NCBI RefSeq assembly: GCF_003610495.1
Contig: NZ_RAPK01000006.1
Location: forward strand, 119,241-183,240
Length of the DNA stretch: 64,000 nt
From: Sinobaca qinghaiensis
GTDB lineage: Bacteria; Bacillota; Bacilli; Bacillales; Marinococcaceae
Direction: 5' to 3'
Below are positions 35,446 through 44,944 of the stretch, in pieces (position 1 is the first letter of the stretch; every line of letters begins with the position of its first letter). A model generated the notes under the pieces. The model saw only the letters and a program-made list of their open reading frames with translations, made no database searches and was not told the origin of the DNA. The position numbers and the translations under genes were made by a program.

Positions 35446-35478
35446 GAAAAAAACAAACCATTTTACGAACGTTTGTTC
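35446..35478 (-). promoter_or_regulatory. Shared motif upstream of SigO-like paralog A
   Basis: On the minus strand GAACAAACGTTC is followed by GTAAAATGGTTTGT and a T run. The same arrangement (GAACAA-N2-GTTC, then TGGTT at the same spacing, then T run) lies upstream of the paralog at 62141-62174. It is probably an autoregulatory promoter of the SigO class, 80 bases before the start codon. Confidence 0.55.
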
Positions 35479-35571
35479 TTATTTTATAGGCGGAAGAAAA
35501 GAATTGCAAAGTGTATTCAATATTTTGTTAGAATAGACCCTGGCAGGAAAACCAGAAAAGAGGGAATGTAC

Positions 35572-35904
35572 ATGAAAATGGCTGCAGGTATTCTACTGCT
35601 GCTGGTTATAGCAGTGGTATACGTATATTTTGTCCGCACACGTTCCAAAATTAACGGAAATACTTTATATATAAAGCACTCCCTGCAGACGCTTACGCTT
35701 CCGATCGATCAGATGAAGCAGATAGAAGTGTCGCAGGGTCCGTCGGCTTTGGAGCATGATGAAGCAAACCGCGTCGGTTCGCCCTATGCAGAAAAAAAGA
35801 GGCTGATTATTATAATGGAAGACAACACGATGCATGTAATTGCATTAAAAAAAGCCGTTCAGACGGCGGAAATACTGCGCAGAAAAAGCCAGCTCTCCTC
35901 ATAA
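35572..35904 (+). CDS. Membrane-anchored PH-like protein (SunI-like), unknown
   Basis: 110 residues. One transmembrane helix at about 5-22 leads to a small beta-rich domain (INGNTLYIKHSLQTLTLP, then IIIMEDNTMHVIAL) resembling bacterial PH domains of the SunI kind. ATG 35572 has GAGGG seven bases upstream; nearby ATGs at 35566 and 35578 are alternatives. It is divergent from the sigma gene and may be read from the same regulatory area. Function is unknown. Confidence 0.55.
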   Translation: MKMAAGILLLLVIAVVYVYFVRTRSKINGNTLYIKHSLQTLTLPIDQMKQIEVSQGPSALEHDEANRVGSPYAEKKRLIIIMEDNTMHVIALKKAVQTAEILRRKSQLSS

Positions 35905-35925
35905 AAGGGAAAGCTGGCTTTTTTC
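35885..35925. terminator. Bidirectional terminator
   Basis: AAAAGCCAGCT pairs with AGCTGGCTTTT around a loop of about 16 bases. It also ends the convergent EamA gene. Confidence 0.75.
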
Positions 35926-36829
35926 ACAGGCTGTCTGCGGGGAGCACTGTGTTTGTTTTTTTGGTTTCTGCGACGAGCAGGACAGAGGACAGCACGAGCA
36001 GTACCCCGAGCGTCTGCCATCCGTCGAGCCGGTCACCAAATACGGCAACGCCGATAATAATGGCTACGACCGGTTCTACTGTAGAAAGAATGGAAGCCCG
36101 GCTGGATTCAATATGCGTAAGGCCGAGAGTGTAAAGAATATAGGCAAGCACCGTCGGGACAATCGCAAGGCCGAAAGCAAACAACAGCACCTGGGGCTGG
36201 AACAGCAGGCTGCTTTTAGCTGCCAGTCCCCCGGCAGGAATCATCAGGAGGCTGGCGCAGATAAATGAATAGGCGGTAATGGTGATGGAATGATACGTCC
36301 GGCTCACATATTTTCCGAAAATACTGTAAAGCGCATAGAAAAATCCAGACGCAACGCCGGCCGCGATCGCAAGAGTGGTCACCGTCGTCTGAAAGCCCGG
36401 CAGCAGGCCGACGGCAAAGGCACACCCGGTGATGGTAAAGCCCAGGGCCAGCAGTTTTCTCGGTGTAAGCCATTCTTTAAACAAAAGCCTCGATAAAACC
36501 GTAACAAATAGAGGACCGGTGTATAAAAGCACGACGGCAAGCGACAACGAAGCTTCCTGAATCACTAAAAAATAACAGTAGTTAAAAAATACAATACTTA
36601 CAATTCCGGTTCCCATAAAAAAGGGAAGATCTTTCATTTTAATTTTCAAATAACCGGGAAACTTCACGGCAAGAATAAAAACAATGAATACAGCTGAAAA
36701 AACAGCCCGGATGGCCACGGTTTCCCATGGAGTAAAGCCTGCCTGATACAAGTATTCAACGAAAAGGCCGATGGTCCCCCAAAGGGAAGCGCCTAAAAGA
36801 GTTAAAAGATAAGCTTTGCTGCGGGTCAT
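35924..36829 (-). CDS. EamA/DMT-family transporter (RhaT/YdcZ-like)
   Basis: 301-residue membrane protein with ten hydrophobic segments in two EamA repeats. ASLWGTIGLFVEYL starts the first. The end of the second is ILSTVEPVVAIIIGVAVFGD, a hallmark of DMT exporters. The substrate is unknown; relatives move amino acids and small metabolites. It lies 29 bases downstream of the phosphodiesterase gene and is possibly co-transcribed. Confidence 0.83.
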   Translation of the reverse strand: MTRSKAYLLTLLGASLWGTIGLFVEYLYQAGFTPWETVAIRAVFSAVFIVFILAVKFPGYLKIKMKDLPFFMGTGIVSIVFFNYCYFLVIQEASLSLAVVLLYTGPLFVTVLSRLLFKEWLTPRKLLALGFTITGCAFAVGLLPGFQTTVTTLAIAAGVASGFFYALYSIFGKYVSRTYHSITITAYSFICASLLMIPAGGLAAKSSLLFQPQVLLFAFGLAIVPTVLAYILYTLGLTHIESSRASILSTVEPVVAIIIGVAVFGDRLDGWQTLGVLLVLSSVLLVAETKKTNTVLPADSL

Positions 36830-36858
36830 AGAGGCACCACCTGTTTATCGGTATTGTT

Positions 36859-37572
36859 CTAATGGGAAAGCGTGATTGGCAGGATGCCGTGATCCGTCAT
36901 AATTCCATCCACCTGCAGATTAATCAGGCGCTGCAGAGCTTTTTCATCATTTACTGTAAATACGCGCACTGTAATACCCTGCTCCATCAGTTCGACCATT
37001 TCTTTATCCGATATGGTCTGTCGTTTTACATGAAGAGAAAATACTTCTGCCTGCTGCAGGTAGCGCAGAGGCTTATAGAGTCCGGAAGAAACAAGCAGTG
37101 CTTTTTCCGGCTCTTTCCATTCTTCATGAAGCGAAACAACAGTAGGGTGATGAAAGCTTGAAATAATGACCCGGGAAGCAGGGAGGGCAGGTTCAACAAT
37201 ATTTTTTACAGCCCTGATAAGGTCGGGCATCGTCTTTAACGGACCTTTCAGTTCGATATTAACCAGAAGAGTATTCCCGGAAAGCCAGCTTACTACGTCT
37301 TCTAACAAAGGAATAGGTTCATATGTGCCGCCAAACCAGGAGCCGGCATCCAGCTTTTTTAAATCATCCCATGTTTTGCTGCGGATCGTGCCGCGTCCAT
37401 TGGTCGTGCGATTGATGCTTAAATCATGCATTACGATAACTTTGTTGTCCCGGGTGAGCTGCACATCGAGCTCAATTCCGTCGGCTCCTTTTTCCTCTGC
37501 CAGCTTAAAAGCAGCCATTGTATTTTCAGGTTTTGCTATTGAAACGCCGCGGTGGGCAAACCATTGTGTCAT
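36859..37572 (-). CDS. Glycerophosphodiester phosphodiesterase
   Basis: 237 residues with a GDPD TIM barrel. The catalytic and metal residues are visible: HRG near residue 9, PENT, ELDVQLTRDN, MHDLSINRTTNG (catalytic His), and ELK near 115. It hydrolyses glycerophosphodiesters to glycerol-3-phosphate and an alcohol. No signal peptide is present, so it is cytosolic. ATG 37572 follows TTGGAGG; the frame start at 37584 would be a TTG inside that ribosome site. Confidence 0.87.
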   Translation of the reverse strand: MTQWFAHRGVSIAKPENTMAAFKLAEEKGADGIELDVQLTRDNKVIVMHDLSINRTTNGRGTIRSKTWDDLKKLDAGSWFGGTYEPIPLLEDVVSWLSGNTLLVNIELKGPLKTMPDLIRAVKNIVEPALPASRVIISSFHHPTVVSLHEEWKEPEKALLVSSGLYKPLRYLQQAEVFSLHVKRQTISDKEMVELMEQGITVRVFTVNDEKALQRLINLQVDGIMTDHGILPITLSH

Positions 37573-37721
37573 AGTATCCTCCAATTACAACTATCTAGTT
37601 GAATTTTCCTTATTTATCTTATCATAAGCATTATAAGTATGTATTGAATCATTCATTATGCTTTACTTCTTTTAGAATACAGGGATTTCCCTAGGAAATT
37701 ATTCCGTTTTTTGTTAAACTA

Positions 37722-37745
37722 AAATAAATACAGGGTATACGTATA
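37722..37745 (+). promoter_or_regulatory. CsoR half-operator at csoR
   Basis: The right arm GGGTAT (37733-37738), found also in the two full CsoR sites downstream, occurs here with a poor left arm. It sits in the csoR promoter, with GTATAC next to it. It is probably a weak autoregulatory site. Confidence 0.4.
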
Positions 37746-37761
37746 AAAAGGGGGCATTGGA

Positions 37762-38055
37762 ATGGAACAGGAAGTGAATGTAAAGAAAACGGTCCAGCCT
37801 AATAAACAGCAGATGCTGAATCGTCTGAAACGAATTGAAGGCCAAGTCCGCGGTGTACATCAAATGGTGGAAAATGACCGTTACTGCGTAGATATACTTA
37901 ATCAAATCGCAGCTATACAGGCAGCCACAAATAAAGTATCACTGGCACTGCTCGAAGATCATACGAACCACTGCGTTTCCAGTGCGGTTAAACAGGGCAA
38001 CGGCGAAGAATCCATTCAGGAATTGATGACGGTTATGGGAAAAATGCTGAAATAG
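37762..38055 (+). CDS. csoR: CsoR copper-sensing repressor
   Basis: 97-residue all-helical repressor that releases DNA on binding Cu(I). The ligand set is complete: Cys 42 (RYCVDIL), His 67 and Cys 71 (DHTNHCV). KRIEGQVRGV is the family block near residue 23. It heads the csoR-copZ-copA cluster, and operators fitting its known target type precede copZ and copA. Confidence 0.92.
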   Translation: MEQEVNVKKTVQPNKQQMLNRLKRIEGQVRGVHQMVENDRYCVDILNQIAAIQAATNKVSLALLEDHTNHCVSSAVKQGNGEESIQELMTVMGKMLK

Positions 38056-38065
38056 GGCTTTCAAT

Positions 38066-38082
38066 ATACCTATATAGGGTAT
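38066..38082 (+). promoter_or_regulatory. CsoR operator before copZ
   Basis: ATACCTATATAGGGTAT is a near-perfect dyad of the CsoR type (ATACC...GGGTAT) in the csoR-copZ gap. Confidence 0.75.
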
Positions 38083-38121
38083 AAAATAGAAATATATAAT
38101 ACTTTTCAAGGAGGAATTTAC

Positions 38122-38331
38122 ATGGCTCAGGAAACACTAAACGTAAAAGGAATGTCCTGCGAACACTGTATAAAGGCAGTCAAATCAAGCGTTGGAGACT
38201 TGTCCGGCGTATCTGCTGTTGATGTGGATTTAAAAAAAGGCACCGTATTTGTTGATTACGATGAAACCAAAACAGAGCACGGGGATATTGTAGAAGCAAT
38301 CGATGATCAAGGATACGACGTCGTTTCATAA
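38122..38331 (+). CDS. copZ: CopZ copper chaperone
   Basis: 69-residue HMA-domain protein with the Cu(I) motif GMSCEHC (residues 10-16) and the family end DDQGYDV. It carries Cu(I) to the exporter encoded next. AAGGAGG precedes the ATG. It has its own CsoR-type operator upstream, and copA has another, so the two genes may be transcribed separately as well as together. Confidence 0.93.
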   Translation: MAQETLNVKGMSCEHCIKAVKSSVGDLSGVSAVDVDLKKGTVFVDYDETKTEHGDIVEAIDDQGYDVVS

Positions 38332-38365
38332 GCAGGAACTTCCTGCTTATATTTTTCATTGATAT

Positions 38366-38382
38366 ATACCCTATAAGGGTAT
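38366..38382 (+). promoter_or_regulatory. CsoR operator before copA
   Basis: ATACCCTATAAGGGTAT is an almost perfect palindrome that ends five bases before the copA ribosome site. Confidence 0.78.
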
Positions 38383-38397
38383 AAAGGAGGCGTTGAA

Positions 38398-40827
38398 ATG
38401 GCCACGGAAAAAAATATAACCTTTGATATATCCGGTATGACCTGTGCAGCCTGTGCCTCCCGAATTGAAAAAGGGATGGGGCGGCTTCCGGGTGTGCAGG
38501 AAGCCCAGGTGAATCTTGCCATGGAACGGGCGGCCGTTACCTACGATGCCGATACCGTTACTGAAAAAGATATGGCAGAAAAAATTGAGTCACTCGGCTA
38601 CCATGTGGAACAGGAAAAAACGGAATTTGATGTAATCGGCATGACCTGCGCGGCCTGCTCTGCAAGAGTGGAAAAAAAGCTGAACAAGCTTCCCGGCGTA
38701 TCCTACGCTGCGGTGAACCTTGCGATGGAGACAGCCTCTGTCGAATATTATCCGGAAGCTGTCCAGCCTGAAGAAATGGAAGCGGCGGTTGATAAATTAG
38801 GATACGAGCTGAAACGAAAAACAGACAGCGGTGCCGAAGCCGCTTCTAAACGGGAACACAATATTTCCGTTCAGACCGGTAAATTTTACTTTGCATTAAT
38901 TTTGGCACTGCCTCTATTCTGGACCATGGTCACCCACTTTGAATTTACTTCATTTATTTGGGTGCCGGCGATGTTTATGAACCCGTGGGTTCAGCTGGCG
39001 CTGGCTACTCCAATTCAATTTATCGTCGGTGCGTCTTTTTACAAGGGTGCTTACAATGCGCTTCGAAACAAAAGCGCCAATATGGACGTGCTGGTAGCTA
39101 TGGGTACTTCTGCCGCCTATTTCTACAGTATTTATTTAGGCATAGAATGGGCAGCTGGAGGCTCCATGGGAATGCCGGAGCTGTATTTTGAAGCAGCTGC
39201 CGTTATTATTACGCTGATTGTGCTTGGAAAACTGTTCGAAGCACGGGCCAAAGGGCGGACGTCTCAGGCGATTCAGTCCCTGCTCGGCCTTCAGGCCAAA
39301 ACAGCGCTTGTTGAGCGTGACGGGGAAGAGATGACGCTTCCTGTAGAAGACGTCGTTCAGGGAGACATCGTGTTAGTCAGGCCCGGAGACAAAGTTCCGG
39401 TGGATGGAGAGATTTTGTCAGGAAGCTCTTCTGTTGATGAATCGATGCTTACCGGGGAAAGCATGCCTATTGATAAAAAAGCCGGGGATGCAGTAACAGG
39501 AGCGACCTTGAATAATAACGGCTCCCTGCGCGTAAAAGCTTCACGGGTAGGAAAAGATACGGCGCTGGCCCAGATTATTAAAGTAGTGGAGGAGGCACAG
39601 AATTCAAAAGCAGACATCCAAAGGCTGGCAGACAGGATTTCCGGTATATTTGTACCGACGGTCATTGGAATTGCCTTTCTCACTTTTGCTGTCTGGATGA
39701 TCTGGGTGGCACCGGGAGAATTTGGAACGGCATTGATTCCCGTTATTTCGATTCTTGTTATTGCCTGTCCATGTGCCCTCGGTCTGGCTACCCCTACTTC
39801 CATTATGGCCGGCTCCGGCCGGGCAGCGGAAATGGGAGTGCTGTTTAAAGGCGGCGAATATCTGGAGAGCACGCAAAGTATCGATACGGTGATTCTTGAT
39901 AAAACCGGAACGATTACGCAGGGACGACCCGCCGTGACGGATATACTGGCAGCGGACCCGGAAAAGCAAAAAGAACTGCTTGCTGTTGCGGCCTCGGCTG
40001 AGAAAGATTCAGAACACCCTCTGGCAAAAGCGATTGTAGAAAAAGCGGAAACAGAAAAAGCCGGCCTTTATACCGCCGCTGATTTCGAAAGTCTTCCTGG
40101 CCGGGGAATACGGGCGGAAATTGAAGGCAGAACGGTTCTGGCAGGCACCAGAAAGCTGATGGAAGAAAACAATATAAACTTCGATGCAGACCGGGAAGCA
40201 GTAAAAGAGCTGGAAGCCCAGGGGAAAACGGTGATGCTGTTTGCTTCAGCAGGCATCTATATAGGCGCTTTAGCGGTAGCGGATACGGTCAAAGAAACAT
40301 CAGCCGAAGCGGTCCGCCTGTTAAAAGAAGCCGGTCTCGAAGTCGTAATGATGACAGGAGACAATGAACAGACGGCTAAAGCAATCGCGTCGCTTGTAGG
40401 AATTGACAGGGTTCTGGCTGAAGTGCTTCCTGAAGAAAAAGCGTTTCACGTTCAGCAGCTGCAGAAAGAAGGAAGAAAAACGGCTATGGTAGGCGACGGG
40501 ATCAATGATGCTCCCGCTCTGGCAGCAGCTGATATAGGAATGGCGATCGGCACAGGAACAGATGTAGCCATTGAAGCGGCTGACGTGACCTTGATGCGCG
40601 GGGATCTTCTCAGCGTAGTAGATGCAGTAACGATGAGCCGGAAAACAATGCGAAACATTAAACAGAATTTGTTTTTTGCCTTTCTTTACAATTCGCTCGG
40701 AATTCCGATTGCGGCAGCGGGCCTGCTGGCACCCTGGATTGCAGGAGCAGCCATGGCGTTCAGCTCGGTTTCCGTGGTAACCAATTCACTCAGGCTCCAA
40801 AAAATTAAACACAGGAGGACGGGCTGA
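38398..40827 (+). CDS. copA: CopA Cu(I)-exporting P1B-type ATPase
   Basis: 809 residues. Two N-terminal HMA domains have MTCAAC (Cys 16/19 and about 84/87). Membrane helices surround CPC near residue 457 ([13 protein letters not shown]). The phosphorylation motif DKTGT is near 501, SEHPLA near 540 and the GDGINDAP hinge near 700. It pumps Cu(I) out of the cytosol using ATP. AAAGGAGG lies seven bases before the ATG. A 32-codon membrane peptide gene is coupled to its stop. Confidence 0.94.
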   Translation: MATEKNITFDISGMTCAACASRIEKGMGRLPGVQEAQVNLAMERAAVTYDADTVTEKDMAEKIESLGYHVEQEKTEFDVIGMTCAACSARVEKKLNKLPGVSYAAVNLAMETASVEYYPEAVQPEEMEAAVDKLGYELKRKTDSGAEAASKREHNISVQTGKFYFALILALPLFWTMVTHFEFTSFIWVPAMFMNPWVQLALATPIQFIVGASFYKGAYNALRNKSANMDVLVAMGTSAAYFYSIYLGIEWAAGGSMGMPELYFEAAAVIITLIVLGKLFEARAKGRTSQAIQSLLGLQAKTALVERDGEEMTLPVEDVVQGDIVLVRPGDKVPVDGEILSGSSSVDESMLTGESMPIDKKAGDAVTGATLNNNGSLRVKASRVGKDTALAQIIKVVEEAQNSKADIQRLADRISGIFVPTVIGIAFLTFAVWMIWVAPGEFGTALIPVISILVIACPCALGLATPTSIMAGSGRAAEMGVLFKGGEYLESTQSIDTVILDKTGTITQGRPAVTDILAADPEKQKELLAVAASAEKDSEHPLAKAIVEKAETEKAGLYTAADFESLPGRGIRAEIEGRTVLAGTRKLMEENNINFDADREAVKELEAQGKTVMLFASAGIYIGALAVADTVKETSAEAVRLLKEAGLEVVMMTGDNEQTAKAIASLVGIDRVLAEVLPEEKAFHVQQLQKEGRKTAMVGDGINDAPALAAADIGMAIGTGTDVAIEAADVTLMRGDLLSVVDAVTMSRKTMRNIKQNLFFAFLYNSLGIPIAAAGLLAPWIAGAAMAFSSVSVVTNSLRLQKIKHRRTG

Positions 40828-40925
40828 TGGATAAAACGATAACGACCTGGGTTGTTTCCGGCGCAGTATACCTTACTGCCGTGATTATTCTCTCTCTATT
40901 CCTGGGCAATGGCTCATCTATGTGA
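40827..40925 (+). CDS. 32-residue membrane microprotein translationally coupled to copA
   Basis: The ATG overlaps the copA TGA in TGATG, and AGGAGG lies eight bases before the ATG, inside copA. The peptide has a short polar start (MDKTITTW), one membrane segment of about 20 residues and the end LGNGSSM. A strong terminator follows, so it belongs to the copper transcript. A regulator or stabiliser of CopA is possible but unproven. No family was recognised. Confidence 0.6.
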   Translation: MDKTITTWVVSGAVYLTAVIILSLFLGNGSSM

Positions 40926-40939
40926 ACATCTGCATAACT

Positions 40940-40980
40940 AAAAAGGAAGCAGCCCCCTCGGGGGTCTGCTTCCTTTTCTT
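40940..40980. terminator. Terminator of the cop cluster, bidirectional
   Basis: AAAAGGAAGCAG-CCCCC pairs with GGGGG-TCTGCTTCCTTTT. It is also positioned for the convergent SDR gene. Confidence 0.85.
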
Positions 40981-40992
40981 ACATAAATATAA

Positions 40993-41880
40993 TTAGTTGG
41001 CGTTTAGTCCGCCGGTAGCGCTGTATACGTGTCCTGTTACATAGCTGGACTGTTCAGATGCAAGAAATACATAAATGCCGGAGAGTTCCACCGGCTGTCC
41101 GGCGCGTTCCAATGGAACAGCGGGGGTTTCTTTTCCGAATTTCGGAATGTTTTCCTGAGGCTGTCCGCCGGAAATCTGCAGCGCGGACCAGAAAGGGCCA
41201 GGCGCAACGGAATTAACCCGGATGCCTTTGGAAGCGATCTGCTTGGAGAGCGCTTTTGTAAAGCCAATAATAGCGCTTTTTGTTGCGCCGTAATCAAGAA
41301 GCATTGGGGAAGGATCGTATCCTTCTACCGATGTGGTCGTAATAATAGTACTGCCGGCAGGCATATGAGGAATAGCCTCCTGAGTCATCCAGTACATGGA
41401 AAAAACGTTCGTTTCAAAAGTAGAAACGATTTGTTCTGTTGTTAAGTCAGCGATATCTTCCACTGCCTGCTGCTTTCCAGCAACCATAGCCAGAAGATCC
41501 AGGCCGCCCAGTTCGCGCACAGCGGACTGAACAAGCTCCCGTGTGACGGATTCATCACGAAGATCTCCGGGAAGGAGAACAGCTTTGCGGCCTTCTTTTT
41601 CAATAAGTTCTTTCACTTCCTGAGCATCAGGTTCTTCTACTGGAAGGTAGTTAATAGCTACGTCCGCTCCTTCACGGGCATACGCGATAGCTGCGGCGCG
41701 GCCGATGCCGGAATCACCACCGGTAATAAGCGCTTTACGCCCTTCGAGCTGGCCGGTGCCTTTATAGCTTTCTTCTCCGCAGTCCGGCTGCGGATCCATA
41801 TATTTCTGGACGCCGGGAGGGTCCTGGTATTGTTTAGGATAATCGTTATTATAGTATTTAGTTCGTGGGTCTTGAACCAT
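40993..41880 (-). CDS. SDR-family general-stress oxidoreductase (YhdF/YhxC-like)
   Basis: 295 residues. An N-terminal extension of about 45 residues, rich in Pro, Tyr and Asp, is typical of the YhdF/GsiB-era stress SDRs. The Rossmann motif follows ([15 protein letters not shown] near 50). The catalytic set is Ser in TTTSVEGY and Y-x3-K in DYGATKSA. The substrate is unknown. AAAGGAG precedes the ATG. A SigB-like promoter is possible upstream, which fits stress induction of relatives in B. subtilis. Confidence 0.82.
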   Translation of the reverse strand: MVQDPRTKYYNNDYPKQYQDPPGVQKYMDPQPDCGEESYKGTGQLEGRKALITGGDSGIGRAAAIAYAREGADVAINYLPVEEPDAQEVKELIEKEGRKAVLLPGDLRDESVTRELVQSAVRELGGLDLLAMVAGKQQAVEDIADLTTEQIVSTFETNVFSMYWMTQEAIPHMPAGSTIITTTSVEGYDPSPMLLDYGATKSAIIGFTKALSKQIASKGIRVNSVAPGPFWSALQISGGQPQENIPKFGKETPAVPLERAGQPVELSGIYVFLASEQSSYVTGHVYSATGGLNAN

Positions 41881-41922
41881 GAATGAAAACTCCTTTTGTC
41901 TAATAGTTACATATTGGTTTTC

Positions 41923-41948
41923 ATTTCCTTTTCAAGACCATTTCAAAC
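41923..41948 (-). promoter_or_regulatory. Possible SigB promoter of the SDR gene
   Basis: On the minus strand GTTTGA, 14 bases and GGAAAT resemble the general-stress consensus GTTTAA-N13/14-GGGTAT, with 5/6 and 4/6 matches. Confidence 0.35.
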
Positions 41949-41988
41949 ATCGCTGTTGAAATTTTTATCAATCCGGTATTTGTTTACT

Positions 41989-44010
41989 CTATTTTTGATC
42001 GATTTCAAATTTGTTAATCAGGCCGTTTAACTCTGCAGCCAGAAGATGGAGCGTCTGGGCAATAGCGTTAATTTCTTCACTCGAAGCAAGCTGCTGCTCG
42101 GAAGCAGCGGCGATTTGCTGGGTGCTGCTTGTCGTATTCTGCGAAATAGAGGCTATGCTCGTAAACGAAGCGGAAACCTGTTCAGAGCCGGCCGCCATTT
42201 CTTCAGATACGGCTGCCATATTTTCAATCTGGCCTGCAACCGTACTTGTGCGTTCCACAATTTCCTGGAATGTCATCTTCGATTCTTCAGCAATGGAAAG
42301 GCCTTCTTCCACTTCTGCTGTCACCGTACTCATTGATTGGGAGGATTCGGTAATATCGAGCTGAATTTCTTTAATGATTTTAGCAATCTGTTTGGAAGAA
42401 TCCTGGGACCCTTCCGCCAGCTTTCGTACTTCGTCGGCTACAACGGCAAAGCCACGGCCCTGCTCGCCTGCGCGTGCGGCTTCAATGGCAGCATTCAGCG
42501 CCAGAAGATTTGTCTGCTCGGCAATGCCGGTAATGACCTGCAGAATTTTTTCGATTTCCTGTGAGCGTTTATTCAGCGAGTCTGTAATAGTTGTGGAGTG
42601 CAGGACGGACTGCTGGATAGATTTCATTTTCGCCAGGGTTTCCTGCACACGCTCGTCTCCTTTTTCTGCGATTTCGAGCGTCCGCCCGGCATTATCGGAA
42701 ATAGAGGAGGAGCTGTCGGCCATCTGCTGTACGCCTTCCGTCATTTCCTCCATAGACTGGAGGCTCTCCATTACGCCTTCCGACTGCTTTTCTGAACCGG
42801 CTGCGACCTCCTGAATAGAAGCAGTAATTTCTTTTGTCGTATCGGTGGACTGGCCTGAACTGACCAGCAGTTCCTGGGAAGAAGTGTTGACGAGCTCGGT
42901 CCCGACAGCCAGCTGTGACACTAACTCTTTCAGGTTCGCAGTCATAGCGTTACTGTTAGCAGCAAGTTGTCCGATTTCATCTTTGCGGTCGACAGTCAGG
43001 TCTTTTCCGGTAAGCCTGCCGTCTGCGACGAGCTGAACCTGATCTGCTACTTTATTTAAAGGATTGCTGATGCTTTTTGCAATAAAAACAGCAGCTGCAA
43101 CGATAAGAACCGCGGAAATAAGAATGGCTGTCATGCTGATCCATTGGATAGCATCATTGGCAGCAAGAACGTCGTCCATAGAGGTTACGGTAAATAAAGA
43201 AAGTCCTGCTGCGGCTATCGGCGAGTATGCCACAAGGCTTTCACTGCTTCCACTTCCTACAGTAGAAAATCCGCTTTCGGTTTTTCCGGCTTCGAGAAGG
43301 CCGTTCCATTCCCCACCCAATCCGGCTTCTTCTACAGGTGTACCGATCAGATCTTCCTGCGGATGTACCTGAATAATATTCTGCTGGTCTATGAGAACAG
43401 GTTCAGCTGAAGAAAAACCGCTGTTTTCATCGGTTAAAAACTGCGTAACAACGGTTTCGAAATTAACGGAAGCAGACAGGACGCCTATGTTGTCTCCGGC
43501 ATCATTGACAACAGGTGCTGCTACAACTACGATGCGGTTGCCCGTAGAGTTGGAAGTGAGCACCTCGGAAGTTGTTTCTTCCCCGTTCATTCCGTTTTGA
43601 AAATAGTCGCGGTCTGATAAATCGAGCGTATCAATATTTTCAGCAATCGTATGGGCACGGACGATACCTTCATCATCAGTGAAAACAACGGTTTCGTAGT
43701 TGTCGTTCTGGGCCTGAATTTCATTTACGAGCTGAAGCTGGGTATCGGGATCATTGCCCCGGATATCGCCGGTGCCGGCCACGATTCGTATTTCGTCCAT
43801 ATGTTTATCAAGCCAGCTGTCCATCGCTTCTGCTGTGTACTCCGTAGAAGCCTGTACGGACTCCTCTTCCTTGGCAATAATCTCATCACTGCTCGTGTAA
43901 AACAGCAGAAAAGACACAATAGTAACCGGGATAAGGCCGATAAGGAGAAAATAAGTAATAAGCTTTCCTCGTATAGTAGATAAGGTGAACCATTGTTTTG
44001 CACGTTTCAT
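41989..44010 (-). CDS. Methyl-accepting chemotaxis protein with dCache sensor
   Basis: 673 residues from ATG 44010 (GAAGGGAAG before it). The first membrane helix lies at about 15-38. A double-Cache extracellular domain (about 40-275) has [18 protein letters not shown]. The second helix (about 290-312) leads to a HAMP domain and a long signalling coil. The hairpin tip is [20 protein letters not shown] near 470, with adaptation Glu/Gln sites on both sides. dCache receptors sense amino acids or other small ligands; the ligand here is unknown. It is monocistronic. Confidence 0.9.
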   Translation of the reverse strand: MKRAKQWFTLSTIRGKLITYFLLIGLIPVTIVSFLLFYTSSDEIIAKEEESVQASTEYTAEAMDSWLDKHMDEIRIVAGTGDIRGNDPDTQLQLVNEIQAQNDNYETVVFTDDEGIVRAHTIAENIDTLDLSDRDYFQNGMNGEETTSEVLTSNSTGNRIVVVAAPVVNDAGDNIGVLSASVNFETVVTQFLTDENSGFSSAEPVLIDQQNIIQVHPQEDLIGTPVEEAGLGGEWNGLLEAGKTESGFSTVGSGSSESLVAYSPIAAAGLSLFTVTSMDDVLAANDAIQWISMTAILISAVLIVAAAVFIAKSISNPLNKVADQVQLVADGRLTGKDLTVDRKDEIGQLAANSNAMTANLKELVSQLAVGTELVNTSSQELLVSSGQSTDTTKEITASIQEVAAGSEKQSEGVMESLQSMEEMTEGVQQMADSSSSISDNAGRTLEIAEKGDERVQETLAKMKSIQQSVLHSTTITDSLNKRSQEIEKILQVITGIAEQTNLLALNAAIEAARAGEQGRGFAVVADEVRKLAEGSQDSSKQIAKIIKEIQLDITESSQSMSTVTAEVEEGLSIAEESKMTFQEIVERTSTVAGQIENMAAVSEEMAAGSEQVSASFTSIASISQNTTSSTQQIAAASEQQLASSEEINAIAQTLHLLAAELNGLINKFEIDQK

Positions 44011-44216
44011 TCGTTGTCTTCCCTTCTCAACAATATGTAAATAATAGTCCAAATATCCCGTTAAAAAATAAATAAAGATAATTTAAAGGACTTTATACTT
44101 ATAATATCGACAGGGAAAGCAGATTTTTTATAATAGGAAGGAAAAGAATTAAGGCTTTCTTCTTTCAACGATTTGTAAGAAAATAGATACTAATAGAAAT
44201 GAAAGGGGATCCGGCC

Positions 44217-44762
44217 TTGCTGTATATAAAAGAACTCCAGGAAGAAGATACAAAAGAAGCCGGCCGTTTTCTGCTGGCAACGATGGAAGAAGCATTTCCT
44301 CATCCGTTGTCCGAAACGGCCAGGCTGGATGCACTATATATGAATGAGCGGCTTGTTCAACCACAGAGGACCGCCGTATTTGGGGCTTACATAGATGGAG
44401 AGGCTGCAGGCACAATAGCTGTCAGGCCATATGATGACAGAATTGCTTCTATCGAGGGCAGGTATGAGCTTAAAGAAACGTGTGAAATTATTAAATGTTA
44501 CGTGGATCCGGCTATGCGGAAAAAAGGAATAGGTACCGCTTTATTACGGGAGCTTCTTCATTTCTGCAGGCAGAATGACTATCATATGCTCTACCTGCAC
44601 ACTCAGTTGTTTTTAGAAGGAGGCCTTTCTTTTTGGAAAAAGCAGGGGTTCAGCGTTGTTGCAGAGGAAAATGATGAGTGGGAAACGGTACATATGGAAG
44701 GAAAGCTTGCTACTATTGAGCAGGTAGTCCAAAAAACAGAAACGAATGCAGCTGGAAATTAA
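44217..44762 (+). CDS. GNAT-family N-acetyltransferase
   Basis: 181 residues from TTG 44217, which has GGGG eight bases upstream. The ATG at 44199 lacks a ribosome site. The acetyl-CoA loop MRKKGIGTALLREL lies near 108, after the strand IIKCYVDP. The C-terminal FWKKQGFSVV is the usual motif B end. The substrate is unknown. Confidence 0.75.
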   Translation: MLYIKELQEEDTKEAGRFLLATMEEAFPHPLSETARLDALYMNERLVQPQRTAVFGAYIDGEAAGTIAVRPYDDRIASIEGRYELKETCEIIKCYVDPAMRKKGIGTALLRELLHFCRQNDYHMLYLHTQLFLEGGLSFWKKQGFSVVAEENDEWETVHMEGKLATIEQVVQKTETNAAGN

Positions 44763-44907
44763 AAGAGAAACATCTATCCTGCCTTCCGTACAGCAGTTTT
44801 TCTGACGCAGGTGGTATAATAAGGAAAAACCTGTAATAACGAGGCAGGAGGCGTGGCTAGTGTAAATCAGAGGTAAGATATAAAGCCTATAAAAAAATTT
44901 AAAAAAC

Positions 44908-44944
44908 AGGAGGTGAATCCCCGTGCAGAGCGGGGATTTAATTG
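44908..44944 (+). promoter_or_regulatory. Ribosome site, stable hairpin and TTG start of the CNNM gene
   Basis: AGGAGGTG (44908-44915) lies 26 bases before the TTG start at 44942. The hairpin AATCCCC-GTGCAGAGC-GGGGATT (44916-44938) fills almost all of that gap, leaving three bases before TTG. Folding would bring the ribosome site next to the start. A GTG at 44923 could alternatively begin an overlapping 10-codon leader ending after TTG. Confidence 0.6.

Noticed and set aside
44822-44905. Metal riboswitch (yybP-ykoY or M-box) before the CNNM gene
   Set aside because: The conserved cores of these aptamers were not found in the leader.
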